DNA of 59,362 nt from Treponema sp. (GCA_031278815.1 JAITJS010000008.1:1-59362); one strand, 5' to 3'. Counted from the stretch's first letter, positions 42,539 through 51,869 are shown. Numbers and translations are program-made. Notes: generated from the sequence alone by a model not told the origin.

Positions 42539-43279
42539 ATGGCATTAACAGACAAAGTAGAGATTCCCAGAAGGACGATGACGCTATTTTTTGTAATCGA
42601 CGCTTCCGGAAGTATGGAAGGATCGAAAATCGGGGCAGTAAACGCCGCGATCGAAGAGGTTATTCCCGCCTTGAAAGAGGTATCCGATGAAAATGCGGAC
42701 GCGCAGATCAAGGTGGCGGTGCTGGAGTTTTCCAGCGGCGCGCGCTGGATTACCGACGGCGGGCCGGTCGAAGTCGATCAGTTCTATTGGAACTACATGG
42801 ATGCCGGCGGCGTTACCGATCTCGGCGCGGCATGCAAAGCCTTGAATGAAAAACTATCGACCAAGGGCTTTATGCGCGAAGCCACCGGTTCTTTTGCCCC
42901 GGCAATTTTTTTGATGTCTGACGGCGAACCCACCGATGACTGGCAGAGAGGGATTGACCAGCTTAAAGAGAACAACTGGTTTAAGGCGGGAGTAAAAGTC
43001 GCGGTTGCCATAGGGGATGACGCGAACAAGGATGTGCTCAAGGCTTTTACCGGCAGCATGGAGGCGGTTCTGGAAACGCACAGCACCGCGGTGCTGAAAA
43101 AGATGATTAAGTTTGTCAGCATCCGGGCTTCCCAGGTGGCAAGCAAGAGTTCCGGTGTCAGCGATTCGCAAGGGGGTGATATGGGGGACGAGCAGAAACA
43201 GGCGGAGTTGAACACCGCTTTGCAGGAATTCACCAAGGAGGTCGCCGTCGCGCCGGATAACGATCAAGGAGACTGGTAA
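42539..43279 (+). CDS. TerY-like von Willebrand factor A domain protein
   Basis: 246 residues. The full MIDAS metal site is present: D21-A-S23-G-S25, Thr93 (GGVTDLG) and Asp128 (LMSDGEP). The vWA domain fills residues ~14-205, then a Ser/Gln/Glu-rich tail follows. No signal peptide or membrane segment, so it is a cytoplasmic vWA like TerY. The TerY-C ribbon normally fused here is encoded separately upstream. Ribosome site AAGGAG before ATG; the PP2C gene follows after 5 bases. Confidence 0.9.
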   Translation: MALTDKVEIPRRTMTLFFVIDASGSMEGSKIGAVNAAIEEVIPALKEVSDENADAQIKVAVLEFSSGARWITDGGPVEVDQFYWNYMDAGGVTDLGAACKALNEKLSTKGFMREATGSFAPAIFLMSDGEPTDDWQRGIDQLKENNWFKAGVKVAVAIGDDANKDVLKAFTGSMEAVLETHSTAVLKKMIKFVSIRASQVASKSSGVSDSQGGDMGDEQKQAELNTALQEFTKEVAVAPDNDQGDW

Positions 43280-43284
43280 CAGAT

Positions 43285-44490
43285 ATGTCGTATAAATCTT
43301 TTTCCACCACGGTAACCGGCATAAGCCACACCAAACACGGCAAGGGCTGCGAGGATTTTTCGCTCCATTACCCGTCTCCGGAGGATAAGTCCACCGAGCC
43401 GGTTGCCCTTGCTATAGTGGCCGACGGGCATGGAGACGACAATTGTTTCCGCAGCGCGATGGGCGCGGAATTTGCCGCAACCGCCGCAAAAGACGCCATT
43501 ATCAAATTCGTTGATGGCTTGAAACAGAGGCCTTCAAAAGAGGTGTTTGAACGATACATCCGTGACCTTGTAAAGCATATCATCATGAAATGGCACGGCA
43601 AAGTCGAAAAGGATTATACCGATAATCCCATTACGGATGAGGAAATGGCCAAGGTTGAAGAGAAATACCAAAAACGCTATGCGGCAGGAAAAGATTTGCA
43701 CCACGCCTATGGGACAACCCTCATCGCCGCCGTAATAACCCAAGAGTACTGGTTTGGCATGCACATCGGGGACGGCCGGTTTACCGCGCTGTACCCTGAC
43801 GGCACGTTTGCCCAGCCAGTTCCCTGGGACGACCGCTGTTACCTCAACGTTACCACCTCGATCTGTGACGATGACGCGCTGGAAGGGGCGCGTACCTGCT
43901 ACGCTCCCGCGTCTGAAATGCTGCCCGCTGCCGTCTTTCTATGCAGCGACGGGGTAGACGACAACTACCCCGTCGAAGAAAACGAAAAACACCTGTACCG
44001 TCTCTACCGGACCATCGCGCTCACCTTTACCGACGACGGGTTTGATTCCACCTGCGGGCAGTTGAAAGACCTGGCAAACGCCTTTGCCACCAAGGGCAAA
44101 GGGGACGACACCAGCATCGCTGGAATCATTGATCTGGAGGCGGTAAAAGCCCTCGATCCGCTGCTGCGGAAACAGGCCGAGGAGGACGACCAAAAGGCCG
44201 CCGCCGAAAAAGCCGCCAAAACGGAGGCAGCGCGAATCGCTGTGAAAAAGGCGGAAGCGGAAAGAGCGACGAGGGCGGCCGATGCAGCCGCCAAGGCGGA
44301 GGCAGCGCGGCGTGTTGCTGCAGAAAGAGCGGCGGCGGAGAAGGTGGAAGCCACAAGGAGAGCTGCCACCAAAGAAGCCTGCAAGAAAAATATGTCCGGC
44401 AGCTCTGATCTTACGGAATATGGGAAATTTTGTGCCGGCAAATGGGACAAAAAAAATGAGGTTACCATCAAGAAGGAGAAAGATGCTTGA
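43285..44490 (+). CDS. PP2C-family protein phosphatase with long Ala/Glu-rich coiled tail
   Basis: 401 residues. Residues ~1-280 are a PP2C domain with the metal ligands in ADGHGDD (Asp47, Asp51), LCSDGVDD (Asp222) and GDDTS (Asp274/275), plus GTTLIAAVI. The tail (~285-370) consists of Ala/Lys/Glu repeats (AERAAAEK, EAARRVAAE) that should form a long single helix or coiled coil, ending in a Cys-containing basic segment. It would reverse phosphorylation by the kinase two genes upstream. Confidence 0.9.
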   Translation: MSYKSFSTTVTGISHTKHGKGCEDFSLHYPSPEDKSTEPVALAIVADGHGDDNCFRSAMGAEFAATAAKDAIIKFVDGLKQRPSKEVFERYIRDLVKHIIMKWHGKVEKDYTDNPITDEEMAKVEEKYQKRYAAGKDLHHAYGTTLIAAVITQEYWFGMHIGDGRFTALYPDGTFAQPVPWDDRCYLNVTTSICDDDALEGARTCYAPASEMLPAAVFLCSDGVDDNYPVEENEKHLYRLYRTIALTFTDDGFDSTCGQLKDLANAFATKGKGDDTSIAGIIDLEAVKALDPLLRKQAEEDDQKAAAEKAAKTEAARIAVKKAEAERATRAADAAAKAEAARRVAAERAAAEKVEATRRAATKEACKKNMSGSSDLTEYGKFCAGKWDKKNEVTIKKEKDA

Positions 44491-44541
44491 GAAAGACGCG
44501 CCGCATTTAAAATGTCTATGCGGGGTATACGGGTAAAAATT

Positions 44542-44780
44542 TTAAAAAATTAACTTTGTATTGAACGATTCAGCCGTAACTACACATTTCCGTGCTGCCC
44601 AGGCTTCTAGGTGGTCAAGGGCAGTATCGTTTTTCTGATTCCATGCCAAGCCAATTTACACGTTTTACCACGTCGAGGTGTTTTGAAAATTTTTTATCTG
44701 ACCAGTTGGACATCACGGCAATATATTTATCTTGGTTTTCTATCATATCTTGCAGTTTAGATTTTTTTGATTTTCCCCAT
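44542..44780 (-). pseudogene. Small gene behind the restriction-modification gene, disrupted by two frameshifts
   Basis: ATG 44780 starts directly after the stop of the restriction-modification gene. The frame breaks after seven codons in an A7 run, but the next frame continues as KSKLQDMIENQDKYIAVMSN and SKHLDVVKRVNWLGMESEK. A second shift leads into TALDHLEAWAARKCVV and TAESFNTKLIF, stop. Joined, it gives ~80 plausible residues. I do not recognise the family. It may be an accessory subunit or specificity helper, now dead or mis-sequenced. Confidence 0.5.
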
Positions 44781-47735
44781 TTATTGCCTCTCTATCATTT
44801 CAATTTCTTTCGGTGTCAGACCATAAAGTTTATACACCGCTTTATCAATCGTGCTATCAATGCCGTCAATCTGCCGGGAAATTATTTTTTTCGCTTGTGG
44901 GTTTTGTTCAACATATTCTCTATGTTTCAGTTCTTGCATTTTATCAACCAGGAGCGCAAATTCATTTTGTGTTTTTATGGTTATTTCCGGTATGGGGAAT
45001 CGTCCAACCGCATTGGGAACATACTCAAATATGCCGCTCCCGGTTTGTTTTGCGATAGAACGATAACGAAAAGCAAACAACGTTGAATTCAATATAGCCA
45101 ATACATATTTTAACGAATATTGGGAGTTTGTTCCAAAAATTACCGTTGTATTGGTTAAGCCAATATAATTAGCGGTTTCATCCAAAGCAAAAGCATTGCT
45201 TTTGCCTCTATAAGAACACCATATTTTGGGTAAATGGTAATATTCTTTGTGCAATGCAAAGGTATAATTCCACCAGGGAGCCATTACCCTCCGTTTCTTA
45301 TCGGCGCGATTGGATAATTCTTTTTTATGTTTTTTTAAATATTCCTGGATTGAAACGGGTAAACTTTTGAAATCGTCAACATCTTCGACATACAATAAAT
45401 AATCGGGGTTATCTATCAAATAATACTTGTCGATATTCTCCCCTATAAGATGTTTTTTGACGTACTTTTTCGGGAATTGTGCGGGGAAATCATGAAAGAT
45501 AAAAACATCATTGGCGGCGGTTTCCATGCCTTTTCCGACCAGAAGAATATCATACAGTAAAGGATGGTTTGCATCTATCTTTTTGTTTAATCTGTCTATT
45601 ACGTTATCAATAAGCGCAAAAACATTGTTTTCAGAAAATGTAACAGAAAAATAATTCGTTGCATTGTTCATGAAATCAACAACGTAATCAACCGTACATG
45701 ACTTCTCTTTTAAAACAGCGGCTTGTATTGCTGTATGGTCTCTCTTGAATATAAAAACACCGGAAGTGATAGAAGCATCCTTAAACACCAGAAACTGTTC
45801 AAAATTAACTATTTTAGCAATCCTGCCGTCTTTTAATATTGCGTTACGCAACCTTTGCGCTTTATCGGAGAACAGAAACGCATTAGACAAAATATACCCT
45901 ATGTCTCCCTTGGATAATTGCATAGCTTTTGCCAAAAAATAAAACAATATATCACTCTTATCTTGCCAGATATGAGTATATGTGCGCTGAATATATTCGG
46001 CTACCGGCGATTTCGCTCCCAAGGTTTGTATGTTGTAATAGGGCGGATTACCAAGAACAATATCAAAGCCGCCATTCTTGAAGATTGCGGAGAATTCTTT
46101 TTCCCAATCAAAACAATTGACTTTTATCTGTTCGTCTTCGGTAAGACCAAGGGTTGCCTGACTATAAAAGTCTGTTCCGACAAGACTGTTTCCGCATTTT
46201 ATATTTTCTTCAAGGGACGGCAGTAAGGTCATATCGGAAAAACTGAACAACTGCCCCGCCGCTTCTTTGCCTTCATTTTCCAATAATTTTAGATACAATG
46301 ACAGTTTGGTAACTTCAACGGCTTGCTGGTCAATGTCTACGCCGAATAGGTTGTTTTGCAAAATACGCTGCTTCTCGGCAATGGTCAGCCGGTACGAATT
46401 ATGCGATACCTGAAAAATACAGCCTTTTTTCAGCGCCTTTTTAATGTTTTTCTCATTGGTATAATAGTCAAGGTGGTATGATAAAAGACACTGGTACGCG
46501 CCGACCAGCATGGAACCAGAACCACAGGCGGGATCGCAAATTTTCATTTCCGCAATTTTATCCGGTGTTTTGTTTTGTATTTTTTCCGCAACCGTATTTT
46601 GCACAATAAAGTTCACGATAAATTGCGGCGTATAAAATACCCCGCCCGCTTTCCGTACTTCCGGTTTTTCTTCAACTATTACCGTGTGAGCATTTTTAAC
46701 ATTTCTAAACCGGACTGTTTTACCCAAAAGCTTTTCGTATATGTTGCCTAAAATTTCAATAGGCAGTACGGAAAATTCATACGGACATTCGGGATAATAA
46801 AGATTACCAATAATTTCTTTTAGAACTTTGTTATCTACAGCAAGATGGACTAACCAGTCTTCACTATCAAATAAACCAGAGTCGTATTTCATGTTCGCTT
46901 TTTCGACAAACACATTAAATTTTTCGTAAATATTTCCCGCGTTTGTTATTGTTTTCAGGATATTGGTACTTTCCATTCCCTTGTCTTCCGCTATACGCAG
47001 AAAAATAATTCTATCAATTATCTTTTGCACAGCGGAATTCAAATTATAAATAGAAAGTGCGGGATTTCTTAGCGCGATATTCTTCGCCAGTTCTATACGC
47101 CAGCTCTCAACAAGCTGTAATAGCTCGGCATCAACTTCAGATGCGCCTTTTTTGTTTTTGGTATCTTCAATATATTTATCAAAACTCCCTTTGAGAATGG
47201 AAGGTTTTGAAAAAGTATTGTAAATAAAATCAAAATGCTTTTCATATTCTTGATAAGTACAATAAAATATTCTCCCTGTTCCGGCATTATCATTTTTATT
47301 AGGCTTTATGCGGGTATCGTACACGGCGAACTGTACAAAGTTGGTTAAAATGGACAGGGGCAGTTTTGCCGTGTATGCGTAGCGCCGGACTTGAAAAGCA
47401 GGATCCGCTGCGTCTTTAATATTGACGGAAGGCTTTTTCGCCTCGACAAAATACTTTCGCGTCCCGCCAATTCTAAAACTATAGTCAGGGGCCTGCACGA
47501 TCGAACGATCGTGATGACTTCCCTCAATTTTTATGGTATCCTCACGGACGACTTCCCGGTAAACTTCCGAAAATCCCTGATCATTGGCAATATCCCAATC
47601 CAGAAGGGCGAAAAATTTGTCTATAAAATCGGTACGGGTATTTGCTTCATCGTATTGGGAACTTTTATATTGGGCGATATTAGACTCAAAAAGAGCGGCC
47701 AGGGCTTTCAAGCGTTCAATCCGGGTATTATCCAT
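44781..47735 (-). CDS. Single-chain type IIG-like restriction-modification enzyme (Eco57I/TaqI-type adenine methylase with N-terminal nuclease)
   Basis: 984 residues. The N-terminal domain has a PD-(D/E)xK-like pattern: Asp84 in APDYSFRIGG and Glu98-x-Lys100 in FVEAKKPS, resembling the HsdR-N/type IIG nuclease. A helical link leads to an N6-adenine methylase: GGVFYTPQFIVNFIV, motif I DPACGSGSML (Asp401) and motif IV NPPY (Asn563). The C-terminal ~350 residues should hold the target-recognition part. The gene is AT-rich relative to neighbours (many AAA/TTT/ATA codons), a sign of transfer. It is convergent with the PP2C gene and probably forms one defence island with it. Confidence 0.88.
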   Translation of the reverse strand: MDNTRIERLKALAALFESNIAQYKSSQYDEANTRTDFIDKFFALLDWDIANDQGFSEVYREVVREDTIKIEGSHHDRSIVQAPDYSFRIGGTRKYFVEAKKPSVNIKDAADPAFQVRRYAYTAKLPLSILTNFVQFAVYDTRIKPNKNDNAGTGRIFYCTYQEYEKHFDFIYNTFSKPSILKGSFDKYIEDTKNKKGASEVDAELLQLVESWRIELAKNIALRNPALSIYNLNSAVQKIIDRIIFLRIAEDKGMESTNILKTITNAGNIYEKFNVFVEKANMKYDSGLFDSEDWLVHLAVDNKVLKEIIGNLYYPECPYEFSVLPIEILGNIYEKLLGKTVRFRNVKNAHTVIVEEKPEVRKAGGVFYTPQFIVNFIVQNTVAEKIQNKTPDKIAEMKICDPACGSGSMLVGAYQCLLSYHLDYYTNEKNIKKALKKGCIFQVSHNSYRLTIAEKQRILQNNLFGVDIDQQAVEVTKLSLYLKLLENEGKEAAGQLFSFSDMTLLPSLEENIKCGNSLVGTDFYSQATLGLTEDEQIKVNCFDWEKEFSAIFKNGGFDIVLGNPPYYNIQTLGAKSPVAEYIQRTYTHIWQDKSDILFYFLAKAMQLSKGDIGYILSNAFLFSDKAQRLRNAILKDGRIAKIVNFEQFLVFKDASITSGVFIFKRDHTAIQAAVLKEKSCTVDYVVDFMNNATNYFSVTFSENNVFALIDNVIDRLNKKIDANHPLLYDILLVGKGMETAANDVFIFHDFPAQFPKKYVKKHLIGENIDKYYLIDNPDYLLYVEDVDDFKSLPVSIQEYLKKHKKELSNRADKKRRVMAPWWNYTFALHKEYYHLPKIWCSYRGKSNAFALDETANYIGLTNTTVIFGTNSQYSLKYVLAILNSTLFAFRYRSIAKQTGSGIFEYVPNAVGRFPIPEITIKTQNEFALLVDKMQELKHREYVEQNPQAKKIISRQIDGIDSTIDKAVYKLYGLTPKEIEMIERQ

Positions 47736-47843
47736 AGGGGGAATTTAGCATAGTTCCCCAGGGCGGGGCAAGCGTCTATGGGTCTCCGCTGCCGCTTTTG
47801 ATGCTCCCCGCTATGCCCAGGACAGGTGCGAGCGAGGCAGGCG

Positions 47844-48680
47844 CTAGACTTCAAGGTCTAGACCGTCGTAGGCAGGGCCCATAGTGATCCCGCTACAACC
47901 GTGGACAGCTTGAAAGGTTCGGCAATAGGCCTCAATATCCTGGTGGGAATGATCATGGCAAATATGGGTTAAGTAGACCCTCAGACTATGTATCTGCAAG
48001 GCCAGATCCAGGGCTTCTTGAAAGCTGAAATGGGTCTCATGGGGACGAACCCTCAGCCCTCCTATGATAAGCAGTTGCGGGGAACCGATGAGATCAAGGG
48101 AAGGATCCGGTACCCTGCTCGTATCGGTTATGTAAAGGGCCTCCCCCAAAGCTGCCTCCCTTCCCGGTTGTTTCGTCTGTATTTCTGCTATTTTCCAGCC
48201 CAGGATATCCAGGATGCCGTGTTTTACCGGTATCGGGGTAAAGCACAGCCCACCGATCCACAGGGGCTTTTGGATAACCTGGGGAGCAATTCGGGGTTTT
48301 CCCCCTCCTTGCTGGGTAGGTATAAAGGCATAAGAGAAACGCTCCTTGAGTTCTTCTATAGTCGTGCGGTTACTGTACACCGGTATGGGTTTTTCATACG
48401 CTTGTCGACAAAGGGGCCGTAGATCATCAAGCCCATGCACATGATCCGCATGAGCATGGGTCAAAAATACCGCATCTAATCGGGTGATCCCTGCTCGAAG
48501 GGCCTGCAGTCGGAATTCCGGCCCGGTATCAATCACCACCCGCTCCCCGGCACGGCCTTCTATATACAGGGAAGATCGCATACGCTGGTCCCGGGGATCC
48601 TCGGAAGTGCATACCGGGCAGGGGCACCCTATTACGGGAATGCCATGAGACGTACCGGAGCCTAGAATAGAGAGCTTCAT
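47844..48680 (-). CDS. Metallo-beta-lactamase-fold hydrolase (PhnP-like)
   Basis: 278 residues. The start GSGTSHGIPVIGCPCPVC holds the extra zinc-binding cysteines typical of PhnP/phosphodiesterase-like members. The metal motif is THAHADHVHG; later ligands are seen in PVKHG, YITDTS and the final LTHICHDHSH. It probably cleaves a cyclic phosphodiester or small-molecule substrate; no phn genes are nearby. It stands alone. Confidence 0.85.
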   Translation of the reverse strand: MKLSILGSGTSHGIPVIGCPCPVCTSEDPRDQRMRSSLYIEGRAGERVVIDTGPEFRLQALRAGITRLDAVFLTHAHADHVHGLDDLRPLCRQAYEKPIPVYSNRTTIEELKERFSYAFIPTQQGGGKPRIAPQVIQKPLWIGGLCFTPIPVKHGILDILGWKIAEIQTKQPGREAALGEALYITDTSRVPDPSLDLIGSPQLLIIGGLRVRPHETHFSFQEALDLALQIHSLRVYLTHICHDHSHQDIEAYCRTFQAVHGCSGITMGPAYDGLDLEV

Positions 48681-48897
48681 GAAAACAGTATGCTCGAAAA
48701 AGGGGGAAAGTAACAGGGTTTGCTGCGCGAACTGAGTGGTTTTAGAACCGCCTCAAAAAATTGAATAAAAAATCCCCGCCAGAGCGGCAGGGTAGTAAAC
48801 CCCACGGTAAGAGCGCTGTCGTGCTTCTTATGAGCGCGTGGATTAAAACAAACAATAAAATCAATTTTTCTCGAAAATCATAATTTAGACATAATTC

Positions 48898-48915
48898 TAG
48901 GGTATATTTACCCTA
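48898..48915 (+). promoter_or_regulatory. Inverted repeat upstream of the copper/metal operon
   Basis: TAGGGTA - TATT - TACCCTA is a perfect 7-bp inverted repeat 20 bases before the ATG at 48936. It is likely an operator for a metal-responsive repressor near the promoter. It differs from the CopY box (TACAnnTGTA). No regulator gene is linked. Confidence 0.5.
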
Positions 48916-48935
48916 CATGAGGAGGAATAGCCTAT

Positions 48936-50969
48936 ATGCAACGGGATTTGAAGTCACCTTCGTTCCGTATCGGTGGCATGACCTGTGTAAACTGCCAAAA
49001 CCGGATTGAAAAGAAGCTGAAGAGTACCCTGGGCATTGAGGATGCCGTGGTGGCTTTCACTACCGGGATAGCCTGCGTTACCTATGACGAATCGGTAATA
49101 CGGTTTACCGAGATTACACAAGCTATAGAGCAACTCGGTTACTCGGTGTTGGATATGCAGCGCACGGCGCCGCGAAGCGGCCCTTCGCCTACCGAGATTG
49201 CCGGAACCCTGGTCATTATCCTTGCCCTCTATGTGCTGCTCCGGGGCCTTGGGATGAGTACCCTGACTTCGTCCTTTCCCCTGGCCGAGGCGGGCATGGG
49301 CTATGGGCTTTTGTTCGTCATCGGCCTTATTACGTCGGTGCATTGTGTTGCTATGTGTGGGGGAATCAATCTTTCCCAATGTATTCCTGGTACTGTGGCT
49401 ACCCTGCAGGAAAGGAGACGGTGGAACGTGTTGTTTCCTTCCATTCTCTACAACGCAGGGCGGGTGATTTCCTACACCACCTTGGGGATTATGGTCGGCG
49501 CTTTGGGGCAGGTCTTCACCGTATCGGGGCGCCTTCAGGGAGCCCTGCAGCTTATTGCCGGGGTCTTCATGGTGATCATGGGGATCACCATGCTGGGCAT
49601 CTTTCCCGCTCTGCGCCGCTTCACGCTGCGTATGCCGAACATCTTTGCCCGGAAACTAGACGAGCAAAAGACCAGCACGAAAAGCCCCTTGATGATCGGC
49701 CTTCTCAACGGCCTTATGCCCTGCGGCCCCCTGCAAGCCATGCAGCTCTACGCCCTGTCCACGGGCAGCCCCATTGCCGGGGGTATCTCCATGTTTCTCT
49801 TCAGCATGGGGACGGTTCCTCTCATGTTCGGCATCGGCGCCTTGAGCAGCGTCCTTAGTACACAATTTACCCATAGGGTGATGAAGGGTGGGGCGATCCT
49901 CGTAACGGTGATGGGAATGACCATGTTCACCTATGGATGGGGGCTTTCCGGATTTAGTTTTGATGGTACCCTGGCTGCCTTTGCCGTTCAACGGCCTGCA
50001 TCTTCTAAGAGAGGCGGGCCTGAAACCGGCTTTATGCCGGTGATTGAGAACGGCGTCCAGATAGTCACCTCCACCTTGAGCGGAGGGCGGTATCCGGCGA
50101 TCACCGTGCAACAGGGGATACCGGTGAAATGGACGATCAACGCCCCTCAGGGGAGCATCAACGGCTGCAACAACCGCATGATCATCCGGGAATACCAGGT
50201 CGAACACCGCTTCAAGCCGGGGGAGAACGTCATCACCTTTACCCCGGAGCGGACGGGCACGTTCTCCTACTCCTGTTGGATGGGGATGATCCGCAGTGCC
50301 ATTACCGTGCTTGCCGAAGGCGCGGGGGCGCTCGTGGAAGCAGAGCCTGACTTAAGTCCGGTTCCGGCGGGGGTGGTGATTCCCACGGAACAGGCAGCGG
50401 TAGCGGAAATCAAGGAGGGGTATCAAGCGGTGCGCATACGGCTCAAGGACGATGGCATAGAACCGGCGCTTATCATCGTGCAAAGGGCCGTGCCTGCCCT
50501 GTGGACCATCAGCAACGACTCCCTGGATCCTGGGAACAGCAGCCTCATCTTCCCGGCCTATTACACCCAGGTTGAGATGGCAATCGGGGACAATGTGATA
50601 CAGCTTATGCCTACGGAGGACTTTGATTTTTCCACTGCCGACCATGTATTTTACGGGTATGTGAAGGTGGTGGAGGATTTGAATATCCTGGATATGGAGG
50701 CGATCCAGGCGGAGGTGGCGGACTTTGAGACCCTTATCTATCCTGAGGCGTATTTTGAAGAGGCCGCAGCGCAAGGCACAGGGTGCTGCGGAGGCTCTGG
50801 CTCTGCAACGGTGAGTCTTTCGGACAATCCCCCGCAGGAGATACGGGTGTCTCTGGAAACGGGTATCATGGTTCTCGCGGCCTTCGCGCTTTTATGGGGT
50901 ATTGCGCGCTCTGCCAAGGGATGCTTGAAACCCCTGAGAGGCAGCGGCCAGGGAGACCCCAAGCTTTAA
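48936..50969 (+). CDS. HMA - SafE/TauE-like membrane - cupredoxin-like fusion protein
   Basis: 677 residues. Residues ~10-75 are an HMA domain with GGMTCVNCQNR. About six membrane helices of the SafE/UreH-like family follow (~85-330), with the metal-typical HCVAMCGG and MPCGPLQAMQ. Then come two beta-rich cupredoxin-like segments: one has Cys/Met candidate ligands (INGCNNRMII, FSYSCWMGMI) and the second has lost them. A CCGG motif and a last membrane helix (~645-665) end the protein. It probably moves or hands over copper at the inner membrane. AGGAGG precedes the ATG. It is the first gene of a six-gene operon ending with a lipoprotein. Confidence 0.85.
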   Translation: MQRDLKSPSFRIGGMTCVNCQNRIEKKLKSTLGIEDAVVAFTTGIACVTYDESVIRFTEITQAIEQLGYSVLDMQRTAPRSGPSPTEIAGTLVIILALYVLLRGLGMSTLTSSFPLAEAGMGYGLLFVIGLITSVHCVAMCGGINLSQCIPGTVATLQERRRWNVLFPSILYNAGRVISYTTLGIMVGALGQVFTVSGRLQGALQLIAGVFMVIMGITMLGIFPALRRFTLRMPNIFARKLDEQKTSTKSPLMIGLLNGLMPCGPLQAMQLYALSTGSPIAGGISMFLFSMGTVPLMFGIGALSSVLSTQFTHRVMKGGAILVTVMGMTMFTYGWGLSGFSFDGTLAAFAVQRPASSKRGGPETGFMPVIENGVQIVTSTLSGGRYPAITVQQGIPVKWTINAPQGSINGCNNRMIIREYQVEHRFKPGENVITFTPERTGTFSYSCWMGMIRSAITVLAEGAGALVEAEPDLSPVPAGVVIPTEQAAVAEIKEGYQAVRIRLKDDGIEPALIIVQRAVPALWTISNDSLDPGNSSLIFPAYYTQVEMAIGDNVIQLMPTEDFDFSTADHVFYGYVKVVEDLNILDMEAIQAEVADFETLIYPEAYFEEAAAQGTGCCGGSGSATVSLSDNPPQEIRVSLETGIMVLAAFALLWGIARSAKGCLKPLRGSGQGDPKL

Positions 50970-50985
50970 GGAAGGAGGAGCTTAC

Positions 50986-51084
50986 GTGGATTTTTTATTG
51001 AGCCATTGGCACTGTGTCCTGCCGGTTCTGGCGATAGCCGCGGTCATGTTCTGGCGGGGAAAGAAAAAGGCGGAGGATGAATGA
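50986..51084 (+). CDS. Tiny membrane protein, 32 residues
   Basis: GTG start with a strong GGAAGGAGGAG ribosome site. MDFLLSHWHCVLPVL begins with a His/Trp/His/Cys cluster that could bind metal, followed by one hydrophobic helix and a charged tail KKKAEDE. The size and shape recall CcoS-like or efflux-associated micropeptides. Its stop overlaps a possible ATG of the next frame, supporting co-translation. Confidence 0.6.
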   Translation: MDFLLSHWHCVLPVLAIAAVMFWRGKKKAEDE

Positions 51085-51137
51085 AGGACATAACCCGATG
51101 CAGTGGTATACGGGAAAGATTATTCAGGAGGTACGGT

Positions 51138-51278
51138 ATGGAAAACATCATCGCTGTCGTGGCGGTAATTCTGTTTCTGGCGGGGCTTTTGCTTTTCGCC
51201 AAAAGGTTTCTTAAAGCCCCTAAGGGGAAGCTGCCTGATTGTTGTGGCCCCCGGGGAAACCGGGACATAGAGGTCTAA
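51138..51278 (+). CDS. Tiny membrane protein, FeoB-associated-like
   Basis: 46 residues from ATG 51138, which has AGGAGG at the right distance; a 65-residue version could start at 51081. MENIIAVVAVILFLAGLLLF is one helix, followed by a basic stretch and DCCGPRG. Single helix plus Cys-rich tail resembles the FeoB-associated cysteine-rich membrane proteins. Position inside the copper operon suggests metal handling. Confidence 0.6.
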   Translation: MENIIAVVAVILFLAGLLLFAKRFLKAPKGKLPDCCGPRGNRDIEV

Positions 51279-51315
51279 AAGCGCTCGCGGCGCATCACCC
51301 TAGGGGAGGCAAGAA

Positions 51316-51801
51316 ATGAGAGGGTATGGTATGAAAAAGAAGCAAACCGTTTTGATGGTGCTCTTGGCGGCGCTGTGCGCCGTCTTGTCTGCACAAACCC
51401 GGGGACAGAATGTGGTAAAGCCGGTGATTGCCAACCAGGACTTGGTGATTCCCCTTGGGGAAATAAGCGAGAACGCCCTCTTTTATCCCGTGGATATTGA
51501 GGGGACGAGGCTTGAGGTGCTGGCGGTCAAGGCGCCGGACGGGACGATCCGCACGGCCTTTAACACCTGCCAAGTGTGCTATGCTTCGGGGCGGGGTTTC
51601 TACAAGCAGCAGGGGTCGGTGTTGGTGTGTCAGAACTGCGGCAACCGGTTCCGCATGAGTCAGGTGGGGATCCGTTCCGGAGGCTGCAATCCGGTACCGA
51701 TTTTCCCTGCCCATAAGACGGAAACCAACACGGCCATCACCATTTCAAAGGATTTCCTCAAGGAAGCCAAAGGCATTTTCGCCCGTTGGAGAAGGAGTTA
51801 A
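51316..51801 (+). CDS. FtrD-like (DUF2318) iron-sulfur/metal-binding exported protein
   Basis: 161 residues; GGAGG seven bases before ATG 51316. A signal peptide (~7-26) is followed by the DUF2318 pattern: FNTCQVCYASGRGF, VCQNCGNRF and SGGCNPVP. Such domains occur in FtrD of iron/copper uptake (FetM/FtrABCD-like) systems and are thought to carry a redox metal centre outside the cytoplasmic membrane. Here it sits between two tiny membrane proteins and copA. Confidence 0.8.
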   Translation: MRGYGMKKKQTVLMVLLAALCAVLSAQTRGQNVVKPVIANQDLVIPLGEISENALFYPVDIEGTRLEVLAVKAPDGTIRTAFNTCQVCYASGRGFYKQQGSVLVCQNCGNRFRMSQVGIRSGGCNPVPIFPAHKTETNTAITISKDFLKEAKGIFARWRRS

Positions 51802-51869
51802 GGTATAACTTTCTGAGGTTTTTTAAATAGCAGATTTTGAAAAAGCCGCAATTATAAGGAGCACCGATA

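Noticed and set aside
44004..44471. Minus-strand frame rich in Ala/Ser opposite the PP2C tail
   Set aside because: It is created by the low-complexity Ala/Lys/Glu repeats on the coding strand.
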